Shown here: positions 43,971 to 53,281 of the stretch, one piece after another
Layout: the number at the start of each line of letters is the position of its first letter
How positions within the stretch are numbered: the first letter of the stretch is position 1
Origin: Boseongicola sp.
GTDB taxonomy: Bacteria; Pseudomonadota; Alphaproteobacteria; Rhodobacterales; Rhodobacteraceae
Reading direction: 5' to 3'
NCBI GenBank assembly: GCA_028824715.1
Contig: JAPPCV010000087.1
Coordinates: 1 to 64,000 of the forward strand
Length of the DNA stretch: 64,000 bases
Notes under the pieces: model-generated
The model's input: the letters and a program-made list of their open reading frames with translations, nothing else
Databases searched by the model: none
Told to the model about the DNA's origin: nothing
Program-made: the position numbers and the translations under genes

Positions 43971-44209
43971 TTCCCCGCGGCCTCCGGAGCGGAAACCAGG
44001 TTTGCGCGCAGAAACGGCAGCGCCTCGCGGAGTTCGCGCTCCGTCTCCGCTTCCTCCCCGGCGCCCCGGGGAAGGGGGACCTCGCAGTCCGCCATCACCA
44101 GCATCAGGTCGGCGAATCCCGTCACGCCAAGACGCCGGATGGCCTCCTCGGGCGGGATGACGCCCCTGGAGTACGCTTCCAGAACCTGGGCTGTCGTGAC
44201 GAGTTCCAT
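43967..44209 (-). CDS. UPF0175-like antitoxin (putative)
   Basis: This small acidic protein of 80 aa begins MELVTTAQVLEAYSRGVIPP, then EEAIRRLGVTGFADLMLVMA and CEVPLPRG. The pattern resembles UPF0175, a family usually encoded before DUF3368-type PIN toxins. I chose the ATG at 44209 rather than 44221 because GGAG lies six bases upstream of it. The stop overlaps the PIN toxin start by four bases, so translation is coupled. The assignment to UPF0175 is by pattern only. Confidence 0.65.
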   Translation of the reverse strand: MELVTTAQVLEAYSRGVIPPEEAIRRLGVTGFADLMLVMADCEVPLPRGAGEEAETERELREALPFLRANLVSAPEAAGN

Positions 44210-44221
44210 CTTGCGCTCCAT

Positions 44222-44722
44222 GCTGCCCGGGAGACGCCGTCCTCCCTCCCGTTCGCGTCTTCAGGGATAGGATTGCGCGCAGAGGCGGTCAAGTCGCGGT
44301 CTGGAATTCTCAACGTCCTGCGTCCACGGCTCCTCAGATGTCCCGCCTGGCACAGGGCGCGCCGTCGACATCCGTCATCAAAGGGCTGAACGCGAAGCGG
44401 GTGTCGCGAACGGGCGGGATTCCGGTCTCAGACCAAAGCCTCGGACTCCCTGCTTTCAAGGCTTCGGCGAGATCGTGCCTCCATCAACCGAGAACCGCGC
44501 CCGGTCCGGATCCCCCCTCACGCGTCCACACGGCTAGGCCCGGCGTGTCCAGCGGGAGGCACGCGTTCCATCGGAAAATGCGAAGGAAAGTGCCGCACCC
44601 GGACCGCCTGTTCATCTTGCCAAGCGCAGAAGCGATGTCGCCAAACCGTGAGTTGAACACCTGTCCGGCTGACAATACCGTTGGAGTGAACGAAGACTCG
44701 CTCGTCACGCGAGGAGAACGCA
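44222..44722. other. 500-base stretch before the acyl-CoA synthetase gene
   Basis: No supported gene. It contains copy 2 of the direct repeat, whose 3' part includes the ribosome site and start codon of the synthetase gene. The 205-aa and 108-aa ORFs here have no recognisable motif and run across the synthetase start. The synthetase promoter must lie here but no clear -35/-10 pair was found. Confidence 0.5.
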
Positions 44723-44800
44723 ATGTCGATCCCGATCGAGAGCCTTTCGAACCAGGCCTTGGGAACATGTCCGCCTCGCGACTCTGCAACCGCCGCTTCG
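44625..44800 (+). repeat. Imperfect direct repeat, copy 2
   Basis: This is the intact partner of the degenerate copy at 42466-42620. The shared blocks include CGATGTCGCCA, CCGTGAGTTGAACAC, GAAGACTCGCTCGTCA and GAGAACGCAATGTCGATCC. It has an extra CTGTCCGGCTGAC-type stretch in the middle. The copy spans the leader and first codons of the acyl-CoA synthetase gene. The PIN toxin pair lies between the two copies. Confidence 0.75.
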
Positions 44801-46486
44801 GGAGCGCCATTCAACGGGCGATCCTACGTCCGGGGCGAGACGACCGCAGATCTGGAACGCGTCACGATCCCCCAGCTGTTTCGGAGGGCCGTGTCACGTC
44901 ACGGGCCAAAGGATGCCCTGGTGTTTCGCGACAGCGGCGAGCGGCTGAGCTATAGCGAATTCGACAGGGAGGTCGACACCGTCGCATCCGGACTGCTCGC
45001 CTTGGGGCTGAAGAAGGGAGACCGCGTCGGGATCTGGTCACCCAACAGGTACGAATGGGTCCTGACCCAGTTCGCCACCGCCCGGATCGGGGCGATCCTG
45101 GTGAACGTCAATCCGGCATACCGGATCGGGGAGCTGGAATACGCGCTCAACAAGGTCGGCTGCAAGGCGCTCGTCCTGACGCCGTCGTTCAAGTCGTCAG
45201 ACTATCTCTCGATGATCCGGGAACTGGCGCCGGAACTGGAAATGTGCGAGCCAGGCCGGCTGAACGCCGCCAGGCTTCCGACCCTCGGAAGCGTGATCGT
45301 GACGGGTGCGAAAGGCGGGCCGGGCGCGTTCACCTTCGACGAGGTGCGCAGTCTTGGCGGCCCGGCCCAGAGGCAGCGCCTTCAGGCCATCGACGCCACT
45401 CTCAGCCCGGACGATGCCATCAACATCCAGTTCACCTCCGGCACCACGGGTGCGCCGAAAGGAGCGACGCTCTCCCACCACAATATCGTCAACAACGCGC
45501 GTTTCGTGACCGACCGCATCAGGCTGTCGGATGCGGACCGGCTGTGCATTCCGGTGCCGCTCTATCACTGCTTCGGCATGGCCATGGGGGTCATGGGCGC
45601 GGTGACAAAGGGGGCCTCGATGATCTTCCCGGGCGAGGCATTCGAGCCGCGCGCAACGCTTCAGGCCCTGTCCGAGGAGCGCTGCACGGCGGTCTATGGC
45701 GTGCCGACGATGTTCGTCGCCATGCTGCAGGAGCTCGAGAGCGAGAGCCTTGACCTCGGCTCCCTGCGCACCGGCATCATGGCCGGCGCACCCTGTCCGA
45801 CGGAAGTCATGGAACGGATCACGACGCGCATGAACCTGCGCGAGATGACGATCTGCTACGGCATGACCGAGACATCGCCCGTCTCCTTCCAGAGCCTTGT
45901 CGATGACCCGATGGACAAGCGCTGCGCCACGGTCGGCCGCGTGCACCCGCATGTTGAAGTGAAGATCGTGGATCCTGAGGGCAACGTCGTCCCTGTCGGC
46001 GAGCGGGGCGAGCTCTGCACGCGCGGCTACGCGGTCATGAAGGGCTACTGGGACGACGAGGAGCTAACCCGTGAGAGCATCGTCGACGGATGGATGCACA
46101 CGGGCGATCTTGCGACCCTGGACGAGGAGGGCTTCTGCTCGATCGTTGGCCGCGTGAAGGACATGATCATTCGCGGCGGTGAAAACGTCTATCCTCGCGA
46201 GATCGAGGAGTTCCTGTTTCGCCATCCTGATGTCTCGGTGGCGCAGGTGTTTGGCATCCCTGACGAAAGATACGGCGAGGAAGTGTGTGCCTGGATCATT
46301 CCGAAGCCGGGCGGGTCACTGACGGAAGACTCGGTCAGGGATTTCTGCCGGGAGCAGATCGCGCACTTCAAGATCCCCAGGCATGTCCGCATCGTCGACG
46401 AGATCCCGATGACCATCTCGGGCAAGCCGCAGAAGTTCGTGATGCGGGACCGCATGGTGGAGATGCTGTCCGGTCAGGCGACATGA
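44723..46486 (+). CDS. AMP-binding acyl-CoA synthetase
   Basis: This 587-aa adenylate-forming ligase activates a carboxylic acid to its CoA thioester. The P-loop-like motif is [16 protein letters not shown], the A5 region is [14 protein letters not shown], and the hinge and A8 region is [17 protein letters not shown] then [16 protein letters not shown]. The catalytic Lys lies in [14 protein letters not shown]. The overall pattern fits the medium-chain or FadD/AlkK-like group. The ATG at 44723 has an AGGAG site eight bases upstream. The first 30 residues ([14 protein letters not shown]...) are not typical of the family and derive from the repeated segment. The substrate is unknown; no other fatty-acid gene is adjacent. 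Confidence 0.92.
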   Translation: MSIPIESLSNQALGTCPPRDSATAASGAPFNGRSYVRGETTADLERVTIPQLFRRAVSRHGPKDALVFRDSGERLSYSEFDREVDTVASGLLALGLKKGDRVGIWSPNRYEWVLTQFATARIGAILVNVNPAYRIGELEYALNKVGCKALVLTPSFKSSDYLSMIRELAPELEMCEPGRLNAARLPTLGSVIVTGAKGGPGAFTFDEVRSLGGPAQRQRLQAIDATLSPDDAINIQFTSGTTGAPKGATLSHHNIVNNARFVTDRIRLSDADRLCIPVPLYHCFGMAMGVMGAVTKGASMIFPGEAFEPRATLQALSEERCTAVYGVPTMFVAMLQELESESLDLGSLRTGIMAGAPCPTEVMERITTRMNLREMTICYGMTETSPVSFQSLVDDPMDKRCATVGRVHPHVEVKIVDPEGNVVPVGERGELCTRGYAVMKGYWDDEELTRESIVDGWMHTGDLATLDEEGFCSIVGRVKDMIIRGGENVYPREIEEFLFRHPDVSVAQVFGIPDERYGEEVCAWIIPKPGGSLTEDSVRDFCREQIAHFKIPRHVRIVDEIPMTISGKPQKFVMRDRMVEMLSGQAT

Positions 46487-46559
46487 CGGTTTCCGGCCGT
46501 ACAAGCCGCGTCGAATGCAGCGAGGCCGAGTGGGGGCCAGGACCACCACTCGGCAATAC

Positions 46560-47201
46560 ATGATGATTGAGGAAGTGACGAAGGCTGCCCTCGCAGAACG
46601 ACTGGACGTGTTCGGGCTGCTCCACGCGGAACCCGCTGACGGCATCGGGGAGGGAACCATCGTGCTCCTCGGTCCCGCTGAACCCGGATTCTGGCCCCAT
46701 GTGACGGCATCCCCCGAATTCGACGACGGCGAGCCCGATCCCCTGGATCGCTGGTCCATGCGCGTGGTCAAGCGGATCGCAGCGAACGCATATGGCGAGG
46801 CGCTGCTCCCTTTCGGAACGCCGGCACGGCCATTCGCTCGCTGGGCGCTCAGGAGCGGGCAGGCATTCGTCTCGCCGGTCCTGCTTCTTGTTCACGCCCG
46901 TGCCGGCCTCTTCGTGTCATACAGAGGTGCCGTACTTCTTCCTGAGCTTCTGGAACTTCCGAAGCCGCCACCCCGTCCCTGCGATTCATGCGAGGGAAGA
47001 CCCTGCCTTGCGGCCTGTCCGGTCTCGGCGCTCGTCAACGACCGCTATGACCTTCCTGCCTGCCATGCCTACCTTGACTCGGACGCAGGCCAGACCTGCA
47101 TGGCCCGGGGATGCGCCGTACGCCGCTCTTGCCCATTGGGACGCAACTATCCCAGAATGGAGAAGCAGTCGGCCCACCACATGAAGGCGTTTCATCCGTG
47201 A
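46560..47201 (+). CDS. Ferredoxin-like [4Fe-4S] protein
   Basis: This 213-aa soluble protein has a C-terminal cysteine-rich region, CDSCEGRPCLAACPVSAL followed by CHAYL, CMARGC and CPLG, consistent with one or two iron-sulfur clusters. The N-terminal half, with WPHVTASPEFDDGEPDPLD and VVKRIAANAYGEALLPFG, is typical of an uncharacterised alphaproteobacterial ferredoxin family distantly like QueG. I chose the ATG at 46560; the ORF track start adds 15 non-family residues. The stop overlaps the SixA-like gene start (GTGA). Confidence 0.8.
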   Translation: MMIEEVTKAALAERLDVFGLLHAEPADGIGEGTIVLLGPAEPGFWPHVTASPEFDDGEPDPLDRWSMRVVKRIAANAYGEALLPFGTPARPFARWALRSGQAFVSPVLLLVHARAGLFVSYRGAVLLPELLELPKPPPRPCDSCEGRPCLAACPVSALVNDRYDLPACHAYLDSDAGQTCMARGCAVRRSCPLGRNYPRMEKQSAHHMKAFHP

Positions 47202-47701
47202 CACTCACCCTGATCCTGACGCGGCACGCGAAATCTTCATGGGATGATCCCACGCTGGACGACTTCGACCGCAGCCTGGCACGCAGAGGGCGGAAGTCGG
47301 CCCCGCTGATCGGGCGGTGGCTGGTCGAACGAGGATACGTGCCGGACGTCGTCGTTGTTTCGGGAGCAAGGCGGACCGTGGAGACATGGGAAGGCATGGC
47401 GTCAACCATGCCCGAAGCAACCTTGCTGGAACCTGACACGGCACTCTTTCACGCAGGCGCAAGCACCATTCTGGGAGTCCTGCGCGAGCAGGCTGCCGCC
47501 AAGGTCATGCTGATCGGCCACAATCCGGGATTTGCCGACTTCGCGAACCGAATCGTCGTGCAGCCGCCCGAGCATGACAGGTTCAATGACTATCCGACCG
47601 CCGCAACGGCCGTGATCGAGTTCAAACGCGAAAGCTGGGCGCAGGTAGGTTGGCGCAGCGGCAGGATCCTGGACTTCGTCGTGCCCCGCGAACTGAAGTA
47701 A
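47198..47701 (+). CDS. SixA-type histidine phosphatase
   Basis: This 167-aa protein of the phosphoglycerate-mutase-like histidine phosphatase family has the catalytic motif LILTRHAKSSWDD near the N-terminus and a second His in MLIGHNPGFADF. The arrangement is that of SixA, which dephosphorylates His-containing phosphotransfer domains in E. coli. The target here is unknown. The GTG start at 47198 overlaps the ferredoxin-like gene stop, so the longer track ORF is not used. Confidence 0.88.
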   Translation: MTLTLILTRHAKSSWDDPTLDDFDRSLARRGRKSAPLIGRWLVERGYVPDVVVVSGARRTVETWEGMASTMPEATLLEPDTALFHAGASTILGVLREQAAAKVMLIGHNPGFADFANRIVVQPPEHDRFNDYPTAATAVIEFKRESWAQVGWRSGRILDFVVPRELK

Positions 47702-47776
47702 ACAGCGGCACGAAACACTGACGTCGCTTGCGGCCGACCCCGGATCGGCGGGGCGCCGGGACGAGGGCCTCTCGCC

Positions 47777-48580
47777 TCAGTGGCCGAGAATCTGGCTCAG
47801 GAACAGCTTCGTGCGATCCGATTTTGGATTCTTGAAGAACTCTTCCGGCTCGTTCTGCTCCACGATCTGGCCGTCGTCCATGAAGATGACCCGGTTCGCG
47901 ACCTGCCGGGCAAAGCCCATCTCGTGGGTCACGCAGAGCATGGTCATGCCTTCCTCGGCAAGCTCGATCATGGTGTCGAGCACCTCCTTGATCATTTCCG
48001 GATCAAGGGCGGATGTCGGCTCGTCAAAGAGCATGATCCGTGGCCGCATGCAGAGGCTGCGCGCGATCGCGACCCGCTGCTGCTGGCCTCCGGAGAGCTG
48101 GCCCGGGTACTTTTCGGCCTGCTCGGGGATCTTGACCTTCTCGAGGAAGTGCATCGCCGTTTCCTCGGCTTCCCGTTTCGGGATCTTGCGCACCCAGATC
48201 GGGGCGAGGGTGCAGTTTTCCAGGATGGTGAGATGCGGGAACAGGTTGAAATGCTGGAAACACATCCCGACTTCGGACCGGATCTTGTCGATGTTCTTGA
48301 GGTCGCTTGTCAGTTCCGTGCCTTCAACGACGATTTGCCCCGCCTGATGCTCTTCCAGGCGATTGATGCAGCGAATCAGCGTGGACTTGCCCGACCCGGA
48401 CGGGCCGCAAATCACGATGCGTTCGCCCTTGTGCACTGTCAGGTCTATGTCCCGCAGCACGTGAAACATGCCGAACCACTTGTTCATGCCCGTGATCTGG
48501 ATCGCGACCTCTTCGGAGACCTGCATCTTTCTCCGGTCGATTTCGCGCTCGACCATGGTGTCGTGCATGCTCTCGGCCAT
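47777..48580 (-). CDS. aapP: General L-amino acid ABC transporter, ATP-binding protein
   Basis: This 267-aa ATPase drives amino-acid uptake. Walker A is [15 protein letters not shown], the ABC signature is [14 protein letters not shown], Walker B is [15 protein letters not shown], and the switch His is in [10 protein letters not shown]. It is last in the operon aapJ-aapQ-aapM-aapP, 12 bases after aapM. The set matches Rhodobacter BztABCD and Rhizobium Aap, which take up glutamate, glutamine, aspartate and other amino acids. Confidence 0.96.
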   Translation of the reverse strand: MAESMHDTMVEREIDRRKMQVSEEVAIQITGMNKWFGMFHVLRDIDLTVHKGERIVICGPSGSGKSTLIRCINRLEEHQAGQIVVEGTELTSDLKNIDKIRSEVGMCFQHFNLFPHLTILENCTLAPIWVRKIPKREAEETAMHFLEKVKIPEQAEKYPGQLSGGQQQRVAIARSLCMRPRIMLFDEPTSALDPEMIKEVLDTMIELAEEGMTMLCVTHEMGFARQVANRVIFMDDGQIVEQNEPEEFFKNPKSDRTKLFLSQILGH

Positions 48581-48592
48581 AACCAGTCTCCT

Positions 48593-49951
48593 TCAGTCGT
48601 TTTCGGTCTTTAGCTTGCGCTCAAGGTACATGGAGTATCGGGACATGCCGAAACAGGCGATGAAGAACAACAGCGCAATGAACGCGAACAGTTCCCAATA
48701 GATGCCGTTCCAGTCGGTGTCCGCACGGATCGAGTTCGAAAGGCCCAGCGGGTCAAGGAGCGCGATGATCGAGACCAGCGTGGTGTCCTTGAAGATCCCG
48801 ATGAACGTCGAAACGATGCCGGGGATCGATATCTTGAGCGCCTGCGGCATGATGATCAGCCGCTGCGCCTGCCAGTAGTTCAGCCCGAGCGAATCCGCGC
48901 CTTCGTACTGGCCCGTCGGGAGGCCTGCAAGCCCGCCCCTGATCACTTCGGCCATATAGGCGGCCGCAAACAGGGTGACCATGATCATCACCCTCAGGAT
49001 GATGTCGAAATTCGTGCCAGGCGGCAGGAATATGTTAAGGAGCGTCGACGCCACGAAGAGCAGCGTGATCAGCGGCACGCCACGGATGAATTCAATGAAG
49101 CCCACGCAGATCGCCTTGACGATGAGCATGTTCGACTGGCGCCCGAGGGCGAGAAGGATCCCCAAAGGAAGCGAGCAGCCTATGGCCACGACGCCGATCA
49201 TGACGGAGAGCATGAATCCACCAAACTTCCGGGACTCGACGGTCTCCAGCAAGAACGGGGCGGTGTCGGGCGAAATCGCGGCGAGGCCTTCGCCCAGCCC
49301 CGCAGCGAGGACCTCCGTCTGAACGGGAAATCCAAACCAGACCATCCACCAGATGATGGCAGAAAGGATGCCAAGGACGAGCCCCGCCACCGCCCCGCGA
49401 AGGGCCCGGCCGACAAGATAGGCCACGACAAAGCCCGCAGCGACGCCGACCGGGGTCCAGATGGATCCACCCCACATCAGCCAGGGCATCAGGAACGGAT
49501 ACGCTGCCGTGACGTACAGGAGTCTTGGCGACACCTTGTCGGCAAAGAGAACCGGAGCAAGCGCCGCGATCAGCAGCAGCAATGCCAGGATCGGCCGATA
49601 GTACAGTTCAGGCGGATAGAACCCGAAGAGGAGCTGCAGCCAGCGATCGTTGATCACGCCCCAGCAGGCATGACCATGCGTGCTGCCCCATGTCTCGATC
49701 ATGACCTCGCGGCATTCGCTCAGAGAGCCGGCGGTCCAGACGGACCGGAGAGTCCAGCCGAGGAGGCCTGACAGGACATACCAGATCGCGGCAAGACAGA
49801 GCACGGTCAGGATTGCGTTCCACCAGTTCGGGAACAGGTTGGCGCGCAGCCATCCGATCACGCCCACCGACGTCGGCGGGGGATCCTGCTCGGCCAGCAT
49901 TTCCGTGCGGACAAAGGATGTATCGCTCACGTCATCGCTCCACCAGCGCAA
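48593..49951 (-). CDS. aapM: General L-amino acid ABC transporter, permease
   Basis: This 452-aa inner-membrane permease has a long N-terminal half of extra helices, typical of AapM/BztC and absent in ordinary amino-acid permeases. The C-terminal transport domain carries FIEFIRGVPLITLLF and the EAA-like loop EGADSLGLNYWQAQRLIIMPQALK that docks the ATPase. It overlaps aapQ by 20 bases. It pairs with AapQ as a heterodimer in the complex. Confidence 0.95.
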   Translation of the reverse strand: MRWWSDDVSDTSFVRTEMLAEQDPPPTSVGVIGWLRANLFPNWWNAILTVLCLAAIWYVLSGLLGWTLRSVWTAGSLSECREVMIETWGSTHGHACWGVINDRWLQLLFGFYPPELYYRPILALLLLIAALAPVLFADKVSPRLLYVTAAYPFLMPWLMWGGSIWTPVGVAAGFVVAYLVGRALRGAVAGLVLGILSAIIWWMVWFGFPVQTEVLAAGLGEGLAAISPDTAPFLLETVESRKFGGFMLSVMIGVVAIGCSLPLGILLALGRQSNMLIVKAICVGFIEFIRGVPLITLLFVASTLLNIFLPPGTNFDIILRVMIMVTLFAAAYMAEVIRGGLAGLPTGQYEGADSLGLNYWQAQRLIIMPQALKISIPGIVSTFIGIFKDTTLVSIIALLDPLGLSNSIRADTDWNGIYWELFAFIALLFFIACFGMSRYSMYLERKLKTEND

Positions 49952-51200
49952 CTCTCTTGTTGTAAATGTTCATGAACACGGAAATCGTCAGCGAAATGCA
50001 GAGGTATATGAGCATCAGAAGCAGGAGGCATTCCAGCTCCCGCCCGGTCTGGTTCAGCGTGATCCCGCCGAGCGTGCCCGTGATGTCCAGGTAGCCGACC
50101 GCAATTGCCAGCGACGAGTTCTTGGTCAGGTTCAGGTAGTTCGAGATCAAGGGCGGAATGATCACGCGAAGCGCCTGCGGGAGAATGACGAGGCTCATGA
50201 TTCGGTTCGGCCTGAGACCGAGCGAACCGGCCGCCTCGGTCTGGCCTTTCGAGATCGCGAGGATCCCGCCCCTCACGATCTCGGCAATGAACGCCGCCGT
50301 GTAGAGCGAAAGCGCGATCCAGAGAGCGATGAGCGAGTTCCTGAGGTGGGTTCCGCCTGCGAAGTTGAAGCCTTTCAGTTCAGGCTTTCCGAGATGGAAC
50401 CCGAGCGCAGCAAGCAGGATGAAGGTCGGAACGACGAGCACGGCGACCTGGAAGTGCCAGGTCGTCGGCCTGTTCCCGGTCTCGTTCTGGACACGTTCGG
50501 CCCAGATCCGGATGCGGCGAAATACGAAGAACGAGGCGGCGAGCACGGCAATGATCGCAACCAGGTCAAGCGACACGTCGAAGCGCAGCGAGCTTTCGCC
50601 AAACAGGCGCACATCGCCAAGGCTTCGGGAAAACAGCGCCTCCGGCACGTAGACGCCGCGATTCGTGATCGCGACGCTGTCATTCAGGATCAGGGACTGC
50701 GTGGCGTTCTCTCCCCTGAAGGCGCGCGGGGAAGGCAGGCTCTCGATCAGGATCGCCATCGCGAACACGATCCAGAGCAGCACGGGCACGTTGCGGAACA
50801 TCTCGACATAGACGGTCATGATGCGGGCGATGAGCCAGTTCCTGGAAAGGCGCGCGACGCCGACGAGGACACCGATGATCGTTGCGGTTATGCAGCCCAG
50901 GACCGCCACGACCAGCGTGTTCAGGAGCCCCATGAATGACGCACGGAGATGCGTGTCGCGGCTCGTGTAGTCCAGAAGCCTCTGGTTGATGTCATAGCTC
51001 GCCGGCTCGCTGAAGAAGCCGAATTCGACCTCCTTGCCGAGACTGGCAAGGTTCTGGACGGTATTCGAAATGATCCATGCTACGAGGAGCATGAACGCGA
51101 ACAACGCGATTACCTGGATTGTAAGCGACCGGTATCGCGTGTCGTAGATGAGCATTGAAAGCCTGAAGCTTTCACGCGGCGGGTCCGTCATCGTCGCCAT
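49932..51200 (-). CDS. aapQ: General L-amino acid ABC transporter, permease
   Basis: This 422-aa permease partner of AapM has an N-terminal helix (LTIQVIALFAFMLLVAWIIS), a large extra periplasmic loop, and the transport domain with VEMFRNVPVLLWIVFAMA and the EAA loop EAAGSLGLRPNRIMSLVILP. It belongs to the BztB/AapQ group. A strong hairpin separates it from aapJ upstream, which may set its lower expression. The gene overlaps aapM by 20 bases. Confidence 0.95.
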   Translation of the reverse strand: MATMTDPPRESFRLSMLIYDTRYRSLTIQVIALFAFMLLVAWIISNTVQNLASLGKEVEFGFFSEPASYDINQRLLDYTSRDTHLRASFMGLLNTLVVAVLGCITATIIGVLVGVARLSRNWLIARIMTVYVEMFRNVPVLLWIVFAMAILIESLPSPRAFRGENATQSLILNDSVAITNRGVYVPEALFSRSLGDVRLFGESSLRFDVSLDLVAIIAVLAASFFVFRRIRIWAERVQNETGNRPTTWHFQVAVLVVPTFILLAALGFHLGKPELKGFNFAGGTHLRNSLIALWIALSLYTAAFIAEIVRGGILAISKGQTEAAGSLGLRPNRIMSLVILPQALRVIIPPLISNYLNLTKNSSLAIAVGYLDITGTLGGITLNQTGRELECLLLLMLIYLCISLTISVFMNIYNKRVALVER

Positions 51201-51298
51201 GGCGAACCTGTCCCCCCTGTCTATCCGGCACCGCCGGGCGACGCGCTCTTCCGGCGCTGTGCCCGATGGCCAGTCCTGGGTGCCAATCTACGCTGAGC

Positions 51299-51327
51299 AA
51301 GGGGCGCGGTGTTCAACCGCGCCCCTT
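51299..51327 (-). terminator. Strong hairpin between aapJ and aapQ (attenuator)
   Basis: AAGGGGCGCGG and CCGCGCCCCTT form a perfect 11-bp GC-rich stem around a 7-base loop (TGTTCAA on the plus strand), ten bases after the aapJ stop and about 100 bases before the aapQ start. Such hairpins after periplasmic binding-protein genes stabilise the upstream message and let only part of transcription continue. Confidence 0.75.
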
Positions 51328-51336
51328 GAAGACCTA

Positions 51337-52356
51337 TTACCGGAACGGCGGCGAATAGATCAGGCCACCTTCGGTGTATTGCGCGTTCAATCCGCGCGCG
51401 AGACCAACCGGAGTGTTTTCGCCGATGTTCTTCTCGAAAATCTCTCCGTAGTTGCCTTCCGCCATGATGGCGCGCTGGGCCCACTCCGAATCGAGGCCGA
51501 TCATGTCGCCGAGAGTGCCCTCGGTGCCAAGAAGCCGGTTGATTTCCGGGTTGTTGGTGGGACCGCCCGAAAGCTCGCCGACATTCGCCGAGGTAATGCC
51601 AAGCTCTTCGGCGGAGATCAGGGCGTTCAGGGTCCACCGGACGATGTCGCCCCATTCGTTGTCGCCATGACGGACAACCGGGCCGAGAGGCTCCTTCGAG
51701 ATGATCTCGGGCAGGATCACGTGATCGCCCGGGGACTCGAAGGAGGCGCGGGTCGCGGCAAGACCGGACGCGTCGGTCGTGTAGACGTCGCACGCCTCAG
51801 CCAGGTACTGCTGCTGCGCTTCGGCGTTTGTCTCGATCGGCACCGGCTCATAGCTGATGTTGTTCACGCGGAAGAAGTCCGCGAGATTCAGCTCGGTCGT
51901 GGTGCCGGTCTGGATGCACACCGTTGCGCCATCAAGATCCTTGGCAGAAGTCACGCCAAGCGCCTTGGGCACCATGAAGCCCTGGCCGTCGTAGTAGTTG
52001 ACGCCGATGAAGTCGAGCTTGAGATCGGTGTCGCGCGAGAAGGTCCAGGTCGTGTTTCGGGCCAGCATGTCCACTTCGCCGGACGCCAGCGCCGTGAAAC
52101 GCGTCTTGCCGGTCGTCGGAATGAACTCGACCGCCTGGGGGTCGCCCAGAACGGCTGCAGCAACTGCACGGCATACCGCCACGTCGAACCCTTCCCAGTT
52201 GCCGCTGGCATCCGGAGAGGCAAAGCCGACAAGGCCAGTAGACACGCCGCAGTTGAGATTCCCGCGTGCCTTGACGTCATCGAGGGTCGCGGCGCCAGCC
52301 GCACCACCGATGACAACGGCAGCAGCAAGCGCGCCATAGAATACGGATTTTTGCAT
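51337..52356 (-). CDS. aapJ: General L-amino acid ABC transporter, periplasmic binding protein
   Basis: This 339-aa exported solute-binding protein begins with a signal peptide (MQKSVFYGALAAAVVIGGAA, cleavage near AGAATLDD). The mature start LDDVKARGNLNCGVSTGLVG and CVSTGLVGFA-like segment, with WEGFDVAVCRAVAAAVLGD, match AapJ/BztA. The ATG at 52356 is chosen because GAGGA lies six bases upstream and the longer start adds 18 non-family residues. It captures amino acids for the AapQMP complex and is first in the operon. Confidence 0.96.
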   Translation of the reverse strand: MQKSVFYGALAAAVVIGGAAGAATLDDVKARGNLNCGVSTGLVGFASPDASGNWEGFDVAVCRAVAAAVLGDPQAVEFIPTTGKTRFTALASGEVDMLARNTTWTFSRDTDLKLDFIGVNYYDGQGFMVPKALGVTSAKDLDGATVCIQTGTTTELNLADFFRVNNISYEPVPIETNAEAQQQYLAEACDVYTTDASGLAATRASFESPGDHVILPEIISKEPLGPVVRHGDNEWGDIVRWTLNALISAEELGITSANVGELSGGPTNNPEINRLLGTEGTLGDMIGLDSEWAQRAIMAEGNYGEIFEKNIGENTPVGLARGLNAQYTEGGLIYSPPFR

Positions 52357-52475
52357 GATTTCCTCTTTCATGATTTCACTTCCTGAGTTTCCACCATCGC
52401 TGGCGATCATCCTGAAACCGGCTCATGAACCCGGTCCCGACGATTCCTTTGGCGGTCATTCCGCCTAACAGTCGA

Positions 52476-52505
52476 AATGTGGAGGGATTCCATGCCCGAG
52501 GTCAA
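52476..52505 (-). promoter_or_regulatory. Putative promoter of aapJQMP
   Basis: On the minus strand TTGACC is followed after 18 bases by CACATT, about 120 bases upstream of the aapJ start codon. The -35 is a near-consensus match and the -10 is weak, as is common in high-GC alphaproteobacteria. Confidence 0.35.
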
Positions 52506-52573
52506 GACCGCGCTGCCCAAAAATGCGCTGTCACAGTCTTGATCGGAATTTTGTCGCAGGCTTCGAAACCGCC

Positions 52574-53281
52574 TCATCCGGCCAGACGAAAAAGCTTGGC
52601 AGCATGAAGGAACGCCCGCATCTTGCGCAAGGCCTCCTCGGTCGCCTCAACATCTTCGCCCCATTGCTCGACCTGCCAGCTCTCGTCGAGGCGGGATGCC
52701 GACCAAAGGTCCTGTACAGGGAACGCGCCATCTGCAACCGCAAGCGCGATCACGAAAGATCCCGATAGGGTCACGAGTTCTTGAAATCCCGTCAGCTGGA
52801 AACTGGACATCGACTCCATGCTCCGCACGAGCCTTGAGACGCATGCCGGATTCTGCTCGACCGGCATCACGCCCTGCGTCACCTCGAAGCGCACGCCATG
52901 ACGAGTTGCCAGCCAGTCGAGCAACGGATTCCACGTCTTCTGCTGGCGCAGGACAAGCTCGACCGGCCCTGCAGCCCTGTAGCTCAACAGGTCGTTGCCT
53001 GCGTAACCGGCGAGATGGTTCATGACTTCGCGCCGTTGCGTTGCAACCTTGTCAATGGCCGCGTTTGCCGAACGCGTCCAGGGCATGGTCGCGGGATCGA
53101 CCCGTTCCTCCTGCGCTTGCCATTCTGCCGCGACATGCCTGGCGATGGCTTGTGTCGGCAGAACGAGTGCACGTTTCGCCGGTGTCCGAACTGGACGGTC
53201 ATCCAGTCGGATCGAGAAACCCTCCGGGCCGGCATCGACGGACACGGTGCTCCAGAATCGCTTCGGTCCCCACTCGCTCAT
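52574..53281 (-). CDS. ATP12 family F1-ATPase chaperone
   Basis: This 235-aa protein of the ATP12 family helps assemble the alpha subunit of F1-ATP synthase in mitochondria and alphaproteobacteria. It begins MSEWGPKRFWSTVSVDAGPE and contains IRLDDRPVRTPAKRALVLPT, VAAEWQAQEERVDP and DLLSYRA. The start at 53281 overlaps the upstream pseudouridine synthase stop by four bases; the track start at 53347 is longer and not family-like. It is last in the rluC-atp12 pair. Confidence 0.93.
   Translation of the reverse strand: MSEWGPKRFWSTVSVDAGPEGFSIRLDDRPVRTPAKRALVLPTQAIARHVAAEWQAQEERVDPATMPWTRSANAAIDKVATQRREVMNHLAGYAGNDLLSYRAAGPVELVLRQQKTWNPLLDWLATRHGVRFEVTQGVMPVEQNPACVSRLVRSMESMSSFQLTGFQELVTLSGSFVIALAVADGAFPVQDLWSASRLDESWQVEQWGEDVEATEEALRKMRAFLHAAKLFRLAG

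Noticed and set aside
44338-44955. 205-aa plus-strand ORF before the acyl-CoA synthetase
   Set aside because: No motif, and it overlaps the synthetase start in another frame; a strong ribosome site supports the synthetase frame instead.
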